A DNA stretch of 64,000 bases from Geosporobacter ferrireducens (GTDB lineage: Bacteria; Bacillota; Clostridia; Peptostreptococcales; Thermotaleaceae). The notes under the pieces are model-generated. The model saw only the letters and a list, made by a program, of their open reading frames with translations, did no database searches and was not told the origin of the DNA. The position numbers and the translations under genes are program-made. Positions 47,310 through 55,717 of this stretch are shown here, one piece after another (the stretch's first letter is position 1; every line of letters begins with the position of its first letter). The DNA is taken from NCBI RefSeq assembly GCF_001750685.1, contig NZ_CP017269.1:1364001-1428000 (forward strand), read 5' to 3'.

Positions 47310-48494
47310 TTATGGATTTACTGTTGTAAAGTACTTTTGTTTTTGATCTTCAACGATAATTACAACAGCACTCTTCACTGGATCTCTTTTTTCGTTAAGC
47401 TTAATCTTACCTGTTACTGCATTTAACTCAATTGCTGCGATTGCATCTCTTAGTGCAGGTCCTTCAGTTGTACCCGCCTTCTCAATGCCTTTAAGGATCA
47501 TATTTGCAGCGTCATAAGCAAGAGCCGCTAATGCATCAGGTACTTCATTGTACTTCGCTTGATAAGCATCAATAAATGCCTTTACTTCTGGAGAATCCAC
47601 ATCTGGTGAGTAGTGGTTGCTGAAATAGTGGCCATCTGCCGCATCACCAGCTAATTCGAATAATGCTGGAGAATCCCAACCATCTCCTCCTAAGAACTTC
47701 ACTTCTGCTGGGAATCCAACATTGTTCTTAGCTTGGTTTAAGATCAAACCAACTGTGTCGTAGTAAGAAGGTACAAAGACTACATCTGGTTTAGCGTTCT
47801 TAACCGTTGTTAGGATTGTATTGAAGTCTGTATCTCCACTAACAAAGGAAACTTCTGATACTATAGAACCACCATTTGCTGTAAATACTTCCTTAAATAC
47901 ATTTCCTAATCCGATAGAATAATCGCTGTTTGCATCTGTCATGATGGCTGCTTTCACAGCTTTTAAATCTTTACTCGCAAAGTTTGCCATAACAGCCCCT
48001 TGGAATGGGTCAATGAAGGCAGCTCTGAAAATATAATCTCCTACTTCTGTAACTGCAGGATTTGTAGAAGAACCAGATACCATCGGTACCTTTGCGTCTT
48101 GTGCAATCGGTCCAGCTGCTAAGGAGTTTGAGCTGGCCACTTCCCCTACAACAGCAACTACTTTATCTTGCTGGATAAGTTTTTGTATAGCCGTAGCTGA
48201 ATCTGCCTGTGTACTTTTTGTATCCTCAGCTACAAATACCACTTTTCTTCCAAGAACACCACCCTGTGCATTCACTTGTTCAACCAATAAATCTACACCT
48301 TTTTTAGAAGACTGTCCGAAGGTTGCAATTGCACCTGTCATCGGTAGGATACCACCAATTATAATATCCCCTTCTGCTGCGGGCTGTTCCCCTGCCGCTG
48401 GAGCGGCTGGTTCTGCAGGCTTAGTACCGCAAGCTGCAAATATTAAACTTGCAATTAAAAGCATTGAGATCAGTAATACTGATTTTCTTTTCAC
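47310..48494 (-). CDS. livJ: Branched-chain amino-acid-binding lipoprotein
   Basis: A 394-residue extracellular binding protein. The signal peptide ends in the lipobox IFAAC, followed by an Ala/Pro/Glu-rich linker. The mature domain opens IIIGGILPMTGAIATFGQSS and has the periplasmic-binding-protein type I fold of the Leu/Ile/Val family. The start is GTG at 48494 with GGGGGAATGAAGT upstream. It is first of the liv operon and preceded by a long AT-rich leader. Confidence 0.93.
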   Translation of the reverse strand: MKRKSVLLISMLLIASLIFAACGTKPAEPAAPAAGEQPAAEGDIIIGGILPMTGAIATFGQSSKKGVDLLVEQVNAQGGVLGRKVVFVAEDTKSTQADSATAIQKLIQQDKVVAVVGEVASSNSLAAGPIAQDAKVPMVSGSSTNPAVTEVGDYIFRAAFIDPFQGAVMANFASKDLKAVKAAIMTDANSDYSIGLGNVFKEVFTANGGSIVSEVSFVSGDTDFNTILTTVKNAKPDVVFVPSYYDTVGLILNQAKNNVGFPAEVKFLGGDGWDSPALFELAGDAADGHYFSNHYSPDVDSPEVKAFIDAYQAKYNEVPDALAALAYDAANMILKGIEKAGTTEGPALRDAIAAIELNAVTGKIKLNEKRDPVKSAVVIIVEDQKQKYFTTVNP

Positions 48495-49006
48495 ACTTCA
48501 TTCCCCCATTTTTTTTTATATTTTAGCTTTCACAAATCAAAATAAAGGACATTTTTTTCTGATAAAAATAATTCCAACTTTAATAAATATCAAGTATTTT
48601 GAAATTTGAGAAAGATAATAACTCATATTTATTCATTTTTATTAATAAATATGAATGCACAGATTTTTGTCTCAAGCTTTTCCTAAAAAAAAATAATCTT
48701 TACAATTTTTGTTTAACTCCAGTCATTTGCTTGCAAAACTATAAAATCTATTATAGAATCAAGCAGGTATTCTGTCAATAACTATTCTTAAAATTTTCTG
48801 AATAATGAAATATTATGCGATTTTAGGCAAACGATACCAACTCGCATTTATTAAGGATTTAAAAATAATAAAAAATTTTATTATTTCGGATAATTTCTTT
48901 CTTATTTTTTTAACTCAAAATTATTTTTCAAATTATTTTTCAAAATTTTCTAAATTTAGATTTTAATTTTTTCATTTCATTCAAATATTTTTATAAACAT
49001 CTGCCC
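48495..49006. other. Long AT-rich leader upstream of livJ
   Basis: 512 bases with no convincing coding sequence; a short open frame of 60 codons at 48599 lacks a ribosome site and family likeness. It probably holds the promoter and regulatory sites of the liv operon, including the CodY-like box listed separately. There is no clear riboswitch or T-box. Confidence 0.6.
48792..48806. promoter_or_regulatory. Possible CodY box
   Basis: AATTTTCTGAATAAT matches the CodY consensus AATTTTCWGAAAATT at 13 of 15 positions. CodY represses branched-chain amino-acid uptake in many Firmicutes. It lies about 300 bases from the livJ start in AT-rich DNA where chance matches are common. Confidence 0.3.
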
Positions 49007-49049
49007 ATACAAAAAAGATTCGCTAGTAAATAACGAATCTTTTTTGTAT
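49007..49049. terminator. Bidirectional terminator
   Basis: A 16-bp perfect stem with an 11-base loop is flanked by and includes A6/T6 runs. It would stop transcription from the ydcZ-like gene. Confidence 0.85.
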
Positions 49050-49123
49050 ATCTGAATACCCTTATGGGCTATTCAACATCTTCTTTACTTTTTCCAATCC
49101 CCTTACGGCTTTCTGGAGATTTG

Positions 49124-49552
49124 TCATTTAGATCTAAATAGAAAGATTCCTAGCAGCATCATAGAGATTCCTACAATCTTCATTGGATTCAGGCTCATTT
49201 TGGCAGTCTCGAACAATCCAAAACCCTCTGCGATCACCGCTACCATAAGCTGCGCCACCATTACAATAGAAATAGATGTAACTGGCCCCAAAAGCAACAG
49301 CCCTTTCATGGCACTGAAGACAATCATAACGCCAAAGGTGCTGCCCAGCAAATATAACCGGTTAATTTCATTGATCCTGCTAAAATCCCCCTGCCGCAGA
49401 CTAAAAAATATTATCAAGGCAAGCAAAAATCCCACCCCGTGTATCAGCACATTTGCTCCCCATAATCCAACCTTTTCACCAACTCTCGCATTAAAAATAC
49501 TTTGCAATCCGATCAGTATCCCTGCCAGAGCAGAATATATCATACCTGACAT
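49124..49552 (-). CDS. YdcZ-type (DUF606) drug/metabolite transporter family protein
   Basis: A 142-residue membrane protein with five hydrophobic segments. The pattern MIYSALAGILIGLQSIFNAR, then GANVLIHGVGFLL and IVMVAQLMVAVIAEGFGLF, is typical of the DUF606/YdcZ family, half-size members of the DMT superfamily that probably act as dimers. The substrate is unknown. It follows the Crp/Fnr gene by 23 bp with GGAGACAG before the start, so the two are an operon. Confidence 0.82.
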   Translation of the reverse strand: MSGMIYSALAGILIGLQSIFNARVGEKVGLWGANVLIHGVGFLLALIIFFSLRQGDFSRINEINRLYLLGSTFGVMIVFSAMKGLLLLGPVTSISIVMVAQLMVAVIAEGFGLFETAKMSLNPMKIVGISMMLLGIFLFRSK

Positions 49553-49575
49553 AGCCTTCTGTCTCCTTTCCTTTC

Positions 49576-50289
49576 TTACTCATAGAGATTTCCATAGGAT
49601 AATTGCTTTAGCTTTTCTATATCTTTAATCGAAATAAAACCCTTTTCCCTTATAATAATCCCTTTTGCAATGAAATCTTGTACCGTTCTGTTCAAATGCC
49701 TGTAACTGGTTCCTAAAAGAGTTGCAACTTCTGTAAGCTTAGAAGTTTTTATCTCGCCCCTGTATAAAGAATCTTGTTCATCTACATTCACAGATAGCAA
49801 ATAACTAGCAAATCGATTTTCGACGGGATAGAGCAAATTCATTGAAGTCATGTTCGAAATCGTATAGAGTTTGTGGACAATATTTTTATTCAGAAATCTC
49901 AAAAACTTTGGATCGTCATAAGCATACTGCATCAACGTTTCAAACTTTATTCCAATAACTAAGGATTCCTTTAAAGATTCTACATTGCAGCGGACTTTAT
50001 AAGATGATAAAAACTCCATATCTCCCACAATGCTTAATGGATTATAAAATCTCAGCAACAGTGATTTGGCATTTTCCATGGTTGTGTAAACTTTCATCTT
50101 TCCCTTTACTAGAAAAAACATGCAGTCAAGTGGCTCGCCTACTGTACAGATTTGTTCACCCCGTTCATAGCTGAATAACTCCATGGCTTTTAATACTTCT
50201 ATACTGCATATATCTTTTAAATTATACTTTTCAATATAGGATTCCAGCAGTTTTGGATTATAGATCTTTCTCATCATTTCCATCCTCAT
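49576..50289 (-). CDS. Crp/Fnr-family transcriptional regulator (YeiL-like)
   Basis: A 237-residue regulator. Residues about 30-145 are a cyclic-nucleotide-binding-like beta-roll (YERGEQICTVGEPLDCMFFL, KGKMKVY). The C-terminal 70 residues hold the helix-turn-helix (LTEVATLLGTSYRHLNRTVQ). Cys27 (LKDICSIEV), Cys48 (EQICTVG) and Cys56 (PLDCMFF) are present, but there is no FNR-type cysteine cluster, so an iron-sulfur sensor is not indicated. Several ATG codons lie near the start; the third or fourth has the better ribosome site (GAGG). It likely controls its partner transporter. Confidence 0.85.
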   Translation of the reverse strand: MRMEMMRKIYNPKLLESYIEKYNLKDICSIEVLKAMELFSYERGEQICTVGEPLDCMFFLVKGKMKVYTTMENAKSLLLRFYNPLSIVGDMEFLSSYKVRCNVESLKESLVIGIKFETLMQYAYDDPKFLRFLNKNIVHKLYTISNMTSMNLLYPVENRFASYLLSVNVDEQDSLYRGEIKTSKLTEVATLLGTSYRHLNRTVQDFIAKGIIIREKGFISIKDIEKLKQLSYGNLYE

Positions 50290-50394
50290 AGTTATTTTAG
50301 TTATCCTTATTTATCCTATAGCTCTAGTGTACCCAAGGTTAAGTTCCAGGAAAAGGACAAATGTCCTATTTAACAAAACTATTTTAAATTAAAT

Positions 50395-50436
50395 AAAAAA
50401 ACAAAGACATCAATTTTATCATATCTTTGTTTTTTT
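50395..50436. terminator. Bidirectional terminator
   Basis: The stem AAAAAAACAAAGA / TCTTTGTTTTTTT has a 16-base loop. It lies just past the HutD stop. Confidence 0.75.
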
Positions 50437-50445
50437 AACACTTTA

Positions 50446-51063
50446 TTATTCTTCATGAAATACCCTTGCATGTACAACCTGTGTTTCATTTTCATTAGAA
50501 TTGATTATCGCCAATGCTACGCTGGTCTTTTTCTCACTTAAAAGAGAAAAGAAATCTCCCGATTCAAGGGTCTCAGTCCTTTCATCCACACGAATATCAA
50601 TTTTGCCCTTTACGCAGTATATCGCTTCTGTAACAGCAGCAGGTGAAATGCTATCCGGCAAAGCAAATCTTCTAGCTGCTCCCTTTGGCAAAGTAATTGC
50701 CTCCAGGCTCCCTTCCCAACCATCTGCCATCATCAAATTAAAATCTGTTACCTTTCCGCGGCTCTTTGTAGTCCAATCTCCACGAAAGCGGTCCTGCTCA
50801 AATGGAGCTAAAGCAATCTTATGATGTCCTTCATGATCCAGTTGCAGTTCACCTTCCAGCACCATGATCAGCCGCCGTATACCAGGAAGAGATGTAAAAA
50901 CCGATTCCTCTACCTCCACCTTTGCGGAACTCATCCGCCATAAAAAATTCCGTTCACTGTACAGTGCATCCTTCGGAAAAATGGCCAATTGGGTTGTTGT
51001 CCCTCCTGTCCATACAGTTGTATTCTGTTCTGCTTTTCTTATGATTTCTATTAGATAACTCAC
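50446..51063 (-). CDS. HutD/Ves family cupin protein
   Basis: A 205-residue double-cupin protein. The N-terminal WTGGTTTQLAIFPKDA, then FLWRMSSAKVE and GDWTTKSRGKVTDFNLM, match the HutD family, found with histidine-utilisation genes or alone. The function is not established, and no hut genes are near. It starts at GTG behind AAGGAGAGGATCTC. It is flanked by terminators, so it is monocistronic. Confidence 0.85.
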   Translation of the reverse strand: MSYLIEIIRKAEQNTTVWTGGTTTQLAIFPKDALYSERNFLWRMSSAKVEVEESVFTSLPGIRRLIMVLEGELQLDHEGHHKIALAPFEQDRFRGDWTTKSRGKVTDFNLMMADGWEGSLEAITLPKGAARRFALPDSISPAAVTEAIYCVKGKIDIRVDERTETLESGDFFSLLSEKKTSVALAIINSNENETQVVHARVFHEE

Positions 51064-51153
51064 GAGATCCTCTCCTTGTTTAGTTTTTTCCTCAACAATC
51101 CTTTATCCTTTCTTTATTCTTTAAGACTTTAAATAATCCTTCTATAATCCATA

Positions 51154-51198
51154 TAGAAAAAGCATGCAGATATTTTTTTAACCTGCATGCTTTTTCTA
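51154..51198 (-). terminator. Terminator overlapping the ZIP stop codon
   Basis: A perfect 16-bp stem (51154-51169 with 51183-51198). Its right arm contains the stop codon of the ZIP gene. On the minus strand the stem ends in GCTTTTTCTA. Confidence 0.7.
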
Positions 51199-52011
51199 GC
51201 CTAATGTATTGTCTAAAAACATCATCACTACAAATCCTATCAGCAGTGCATGAGTTGCTAGTTTAGAATGGCCCTGTTGGGTTTGTGTTTCTGGTATGAT
51301 TTCATGACTGATAACAAAAAGCATTGCCCCCGCGGCAAAGGCTAAGGCAAAGGGCAATATTGGCCTTGCTACTTGCACCAGTCCGACACCCATAATCCCC
51401 CCGATGGGCTCTACCAAACCTGTTGCAAGGGCTACTAAAAAAGCACGCCTCTTGCTATAGCCTTCTCTTAAAAGTGGTAATGCTACAGCAAGCCCTTCAG
51501 GAATATTCTGCAATCCAATACCAACCGCAAGACTCAAACCATTAATAATATCTCCATCCCCAAAACCAACGCCTACAGCTAAGCCTTCCGGAAAATTGTG
51601 AATGGTAATCGCTAATACAAAAATCCAAACCTTTTTTAGTTTTGGTGACAATACAGGCATTTGTGCTTTCTTCTTATCATTGCCGTTCATGGCATTCGAA
51701 AGCAAGTTTGTATCTGGAAAAAATTTATCTACAAAGTCTAAAAAAAGTCCTCCACAAAGGATACCGACTACAGCGATGGCAGAACCTCTAATACCTCCTC
51801 CACCCTTCTCAATAGCAGGAACAATCAGGCTAAAAGAGGTCGCTGCCAGCATAACACCTGCCGCTACTCCTAACAATGCATCCAGTAACTTTTTTGATAT
51901 ATTTGTTGTAAAGAAAATCGGGAAAGCCCCTACACCAGTGGCCAATCCCGCTGCAAGGCTGGCAATAATTCCTACCCAAATTAAATTAAACTGCGAAAGA
52001 TACTGTACCAT
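51196..52011 (-). CDS. ZIP-family metal transporter
   Basis: A 271-residue protein with about eight membrane spans. The two metal-binding motifs TIHNFPEGLAVGVGFGDG and NIPEGLAVALP mark it as a ZIP-type zinc/iron importer. A charged loop (NGNDKKKAQM) lies before them. The start at 52011 follows TAAGGAGGTTTAT; the longer open frame is not used. The likely role is uptake of Zn or Fe. It is monocistronic. Confidence 0.9.
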   Translation of the reverse strand: MVQYLSQFNLIWVGIIASLAAGLATGVGAFPIFFTTNISKKLLDALLGVAAGVMLAATSFSLIVPAIEKGGGGIRGSAIAVVGILCGGLFLDFVDKFFPDTNLLSNAMNGNDKKKAQMPVLSPKLKKVWIFVLAITIHNFPEGLAVGVGFGDGDIINGLSLAVGIGLQNIPEGLAVALPLLREGYSKRRAFLVALATGLVEPIGGIMGVGLVQVARPILPFALAFAAGAMLFVISHEIIPETQTQQGHSKLATHALLIGFVVMMFLDNTLG

Positions 52012-52199
52012 GATAAACCTCCTTAACAGTTTATGCCCTATATTCAATGTATGAATCCGCAGTGATTTTGTGATTCTTTCGCCCGAATTATTGAGTCCGG
52101 AGCTTGCAGTCTATGAATCAGCATACAAAGGCATAACAAGAGGAAGCATGAAAGACGAAAAAAAAGTTTATAATATAAAATAGAATACATGGAGAAAGG

Positions 52200-52451
52200 A
52201 TGAATCCCGTGGACGATCGAAAAACCCTGCATGAAGTAATGAACCAAATGAAAGCTATCGAGGCGAGCTTATACGAGAATTTTGAACACATCGCCGGTAT
52301 TGAGCTTTTACTGTCCTCTGACAATAACAGTACTGTAAAAGACGCAAAGATATCCAAAAATTTTTCTATATTAAAAGAAAAGTTAGAGGATACCACTGAT
52401 TCCGTAAAAGTGTTTATGTCTATGCTGAAAGAGGAACAGCGTCATAACTAG
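52200..52451 (+). CDS. Small hypothetical protein, helical
   Basis: An 83-residue acidic protein with no recognised domain. It is predicted to be mostly helical (KTLHEVMNQMKAIEASLYEN, SILKEKLEDTTDSVKVFMSM), perhaps a short coiled coil. The start follows GGAGAAAGG, and a strong terminator directly follows the stop. Together these support a real monocistronic gene. Function unknown. Confidence 0.65.
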   Translation: MNPVDDRKTLHEVMNQMKAIEASLYENFEHIAGIELLLSSDNNSTVKDAKISKNFSILKEKLEDTTDSVKVFMSMLKEEQRHN

Positions 52452-52455
52452 AATT

Positions 52456-52505
52456 CTTTCTATCAAAAAAGAACACAAAAATCTGTGTTCTTTTTTGATA
52501 GAAAG
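52456..52505. terminator. Strong bidirectional terminator
   Basis: A 22-bp perfect stem with a 6-base loop containing T6 runs. It is shared by the plus-strand small gene and the minus-strand glyoxalase-like gene. Confidence 0.9.
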
Positions 52506-52531
52506 GTTAGTTTTTCTTTACTTAAAGAAGC

Positions 52532-52903
52532 CTATCTTTTTTCCGGTAAGATCTCGATCCAGTATCCATCGGGATCTTCTATAAAATATATTCCCATGGC
52601 CTCATTTTCATAGCAGATACAGCCCATTTCCTTATGTAATGCATGAGCTGCTTCATAGTCATCTGTAGTAAATGCAATGTGTATCTCATTGTCTCCCAAA
52701 TCATAGGGTTCTGTGCGATCACGAAGCCACGTTAATTCTAACTTGTGAGGGGTTGTTTCATCCCCTAAAAATATCAATATAAAGCTTCCGTCAGATGCTT
52801 CTTTCTTCCTTGTTTCAACTAGTCCCAGCGCCTTTTTATAAAAATCCACGCTTTTTTCTAAATCCAAAACATTGATATTATTATGTACAAATGTAAACTT
52901 CAT
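52532..52903 (-). CDS. VOC-family protein (lactoylglutathione lyase-like)
   Basis: A 123-residue protein of the vicinal-oxygen-chelate fold. The four metal-ligand positions of glyoxalase I can be traced: His in FVHNNINVLD, Glu in HKLELTW, His in NEIHIAFTT and Glu in GYWIEILPE. Members detoxify methylglyoxal or act on related substrates. The ribosome site GGGAGGAGATTCT supports the start. Confidence 0.85.
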   Translation of the reverse strand: MKFTFVHNNINVLDLEKSVDFYKKALGLVETRKKEASDGSFILIFLGDETTPHKLELTWLRDRTEPYDLGDNEIHIAFTTDDYEAAHALHKEMGCICYENEAMGIYFIEDPDGYWIEILPEKR

Positions 52904-53110
52904 AGAATCTCCTCCCTGCCATTATACAATTAAATTCTTTTAATACTAGTATACTTCATTTCACATTGTTCAGGCAAAAAAATTATAAGAATCTTTCTCT
53001 TTTGCCTTCTCCCAATATTTATCCCCTGCATATTTTATAGTATATTCATTGTCACAGTTTTAGAATCGAGGTGTAAAAATGAATCATACTAGATTTTTCT
53101 CTAGCTCAGA

Positions 53111-53169
53111 ATAAACAAAGAGAGCCCCTTTTATTTATAAAGCCGCTCTCTTTGTTTATTGCTTTGCTT
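53111..53169. terminator. Bidirectional terminator
   Basis: A 15-bp perfect stem (53111-53125 with 53155-53169) with a long loop, 7 bases past the stop of the DUF3298-like gene. Confidence 0.75.
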
Positions 53170-53175
53170 TAGTAA

Positions 53176-53931
53176 TCAAAACAATCTGGGTAATGGGCCG
53201 TCTGCAATCATTAAATCTATCATATCCCGATACAGAATTGTAAACTGTGGGATTCCATAATAATAGGGCGTATAGGCATAAGTTTGAAAATAAATGACGA
53301 TGCCTTGATTTGTCAGGTAAAACTGTTGATCACTATGAATCGTATGAAAATCAGTAATCAACTGAATTTTTCCAACTCTGATTTGATGTTTAATTCGTAT
53401 GCTCAAGCGCTGAATATAATTGCTCCCCTCTTGGAAGAAATCCTTCAGGTTATATACCTTTCCAGTGTCTAAATCCACAGTCAGTGAGTCTGCCAGCGTT
53501 AATCCACGGGCAGTGCCTTTACTAAAAACATAATTCGTAAAATAGATACTAAGCAAACCTCTTTTATTCAACTTTACTTCATAGGCTCCCCGTATTTGCA
53601 TAAAATTTCTCGATCTTTTTTTTTGATTTTCTACTAAATCATAACTTTTCTTTAAAATAAGTTCATTAATGCTTTTTTGAATTTCTAAATCTTTTAACCC
53701 GCCGATTTCAGGGTAGCTTAGGTCCAAAGGCCAGCGCCCTATCTTTTTTCTTGTAATAGCAGCCATTGTGTCACTTTTGGGAGATCGTACCTTTAATCTC
53801 TTCCCAGCCATAGCCTGATAATTTTGGTTGTGATATCTTGCCATTTTTTTATGATAATCATACAACTGCCCATATTGTCCTATTAAATCTATTCCCTGCT
53901 GTACAACTTCTTTCTGTTCATGCTCTGTCAT
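53176..53931 (-). CDS. DUF3298/DUF4163-like protein
   Basis: A 251-residue protein. DLSYPEIGGLKDLEIQKSIN, YEVKLNKRGLLSIYFTNYVF, LTVDLDTGKVYNLKDFFQEG and QFYLTNQGIVIYFQTYAYTP are typical of the PdaC/RsiV-like DUF4163-DUF3298 pair, found in extracytoplasmic domains of polysaccharide deacetylases and anti-sigma factors. No signal peptide or membrane span is seen here, so the location is unclear. The start at 53931 follows GAGGGGGATGG, better than the upstream frame. Confidence 0.75.
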   Translation of the reverse strand: MTEHEQKEVVQQGIDLIGQYGQLYDYHKKMARYHNQNYQAMAGKRLKVRSPKSDTMAAITRKKIGRWPLDLSYPEIGGLKDLEIQKSINELILKKSYDLVENQKKRSRNFMQIRGAYEVKLNKRGLLSIYFTNYVFSKGTARGLTLADSLTVDLDTGKVYNLKDFFQEGSNYIQRLSIRIKHQIRVGKIQLITDFHTIHSDQQFYLTNQGIVIYFQTYAYTPYYYGIPQFTILYRDMIDLMIADGPLPRLF

Positions 53932-54032
53932 CCCATCCCCCTCACTTTCAAAAACAAAGTCCCTTTTAATCAATATATGCACAAGGGGTGGCAGAAGGTG
54001 CCAATAGGTAATTTATTATAAAATTTAGTATT

Positions 54033-54782
54033 CTAGGTTCTCTGTAGAAATTCATGTATTTTTTTATGCATCATTTCCCGCTCCGGCCCTATAGTACACA
54101 CATGCTTTGAGCGCTCGAGCCAAAGGATTTCTTTTTGGAAGGCTTTAATCCTGTCATAAATAATTTGGGCGCTGACAGGCCTAACCGTTTCGTCAGTCTT
54201 AGACTGAACCACTAATGCCGGGCATTGAATTTGCCGAAGGCCTTTTTCCGCCATTTTCATGAGTTTTAGCAAATGACACAGCGCTTCAACAGAAAATCCA
54301 TCGTATCCCAATTTATAGTCTGTAAATTCCTCTGACGCTGACGATTCTCCACTACCTCCCCACATTTTGAATTTCTGAAAATATTTCAACAAGGGTGCTC
54401 CATGAGCTTTTCGGTCATAAATCCTTATAGGCGCAGCAATAGGCACCACTTTATCCACCGGGTACTGTTCCGCCAGTAAAAGAGACAATACGCCTCCCAT
54501 GGATAAGCCCATAACGTAAACTTTACTGCATGTCCGGCGCAAAACTTCATAGCCGGTTACTGCATCCTGCAGCCAATCCTGCCAGGTAACCTTCTCCATA
54601 TCTTCCATTTTTGTACCATGGCCTTTTAGTAAAATTCCCTTAACAGTATATCCGCCCTTATGTAAACTTTCCCCCAGCAATCTCATATGTGCAGGAGTGC
54701 CGGTGAATCCATGAATGAGCAAACAGCCTTCTTCTCCCCCTTCATAATCAAAAGGCTGGGCATAACGATGAAAATGCTCCAT
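54033..54782 (-). CDS. Alpha/beta-hydrolase, carboxylesterase Est30-like
   Basis: A 249-residue serine hydrolase. The catalytic Ser is in GLSMGG, Asp in QSKTDETV and His in RSKHVCT. GCLLIHGFTGTPAHM supplies the oxyanion region. It resembles thermostable carboxylesterases and monoacylglycerol lipases of Bacillus. The ATG follows TTGGAGGGAAGTCA. It is next to a GDPD gene by 18 bp, so lipid turnover is a reasonable shared theme. Confidence 0.85.
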   Translation of the reverse strand: MEHFHRYAQPFDYEGGEEGCLLIHGFTGTPAHMRLLGESLHKGGYTVKGILLKGHGTKMEDMEKVTWQDWLQDAVTGYEVLRRTCSKVYVMGLSMGGVLSLLLAEQYPVDKVVPIAAPIRIYDRKAHGAPLLKYFQKFKMWGGSGESSASEEFTDYKLGYDGFSVEALCHLLKLMKMAEKGLRQIQCPALVVQSKTDETVRPVSAQIIYDRIKAFQKEILWLERSKHVCTIGPEREMMHKKIHEFLQRT

Positions 54783-54800
54783 TGACTTCCCTCCAATATC

Positions 54801-55544
54801 CTAATCCTTTCTAAAAACCTTATCGGCTGCAATTTTCCCACGATCGGGATAATCCGTAATAATCCCGGCTACGCCTAAGCTGAATATTCGTTCCAAGTCT
54901 TTCATTTCATTGACCGTATAGGTATAGATTGGCATTTGATGTACTTGCGCTCCTGTCACAATCTCAGGCAATACACTATAGTAAATCGGATGCAGGGCAT
55001 CTGCCCCTATTCGCCGTGCATATTCCCAAGGTTCTACTAATCCTGCAACATACAGGACGCCTGTTTTTATACGGGGATTTAGTTCTTTAAGTCTCAGCAG
55101 GCTATAATGATTAAAAGAGGAGAGGATGGTATAATGCTCCATATGATAAATGCGGAGTGCTTCCAACACTTTTTCCTCTAATCCCCTATATAGAACAATG
55201 CCATTTTTCAATTCTATATTTAATAGGATATCCCTTCCCCGCAAAAAATCTAATAGTTCTTCCAATACCGGAATTTTTTCACCTCGGAAATTCTCGCTAA
55301 ACCAACTCCCTGCATCAAGCATCTGAATCTCCTTAAGGGTTAGTGCTTGAATTGCACCGCTTCCATCGGTAGTACGGTCTACCGTTTCATCATGACATAT
55401 TACCAAGCGGCCATCTTTAGTCATCTGTACATCAATTTCTATACCACCAGCTCCCAAAGTTAACGCTTTTTGGAAAGATGCCATCGTATTTTCCGGCGCA
55501 TAGGCTGCAGCCCCTCGATGTCCAATAACCAGAGGCTTCTTCAT
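54801..55544 (-). CDS. Glycerophosphodiester phosphodiesterase
   Basis: A 247-residue TIM-barrel enzyme. GHRGAAAYAPENTMASFQKA and GGIEIDVQMTKDGRLVICHD hold the catalytic His pair and metal-binding Glu/Asp. It hydrolyses glycerophosphodiesters to glycerol-3-phosphate and an alcohol. There is no signal peptide, so it is cytoplasmic. It is co-oriented and close to the esterase gene. Confidence 0.92.
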   Translation of the reverse strand: MKKPLVIGHRGAAAYAPENTMASFQKALTLGAGGIEIDVQMTKDGRLVICHDETVDRTTDGSGAIQALTLKEIQMLDAGSWFSENFRGEKIPVLEELLDFLRGRDILLNIELKNGIVLYRGLEEKVLEALRIYHMEHYTILSSFNHYSLLRLKELNPRIKTGVLYVAGLVEPWEYARRIGADALHPIYYSVLPEIVTGAQVHQMPIYTYTVNEMKDLERIFSLGVAGIITDYPDRGKIAADKVFRKD

Positions 55545-55647
55545 TCATTTCAGCTCCTTTTCTATAAATAGATATATTCTTCTTTTTCTTACTTTTCCCT
55601 GCTATTTTCTCCCTTCATCTATTATCCTATTTCAAAATTCCCAAAGA

Positions 55648-55676
55648 AATAACCCGATACAATGTACCGGATTATT
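55648..55676 (-). terminator. Terminator of the TetR-ABC-HlyD operon
   Basis: On the minus strand AATAATCCGGTA pairs with TATCGGGTTATT (two G-U pairs), followed by TCTTT. It lies 42 bases past the HlyD stop. Confidence 0.6.
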
Positions 55677-55717
55677 CTAACCAATAAATCTTTTAAAATC
55701 TCACTTTTAAGGCAAAT

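Noticed and set aside
48599..48781. 60-residue open frame in the liv leader
   Set aside because: AT-rich, no ribosome site, no family likeness. It is expected by chance.
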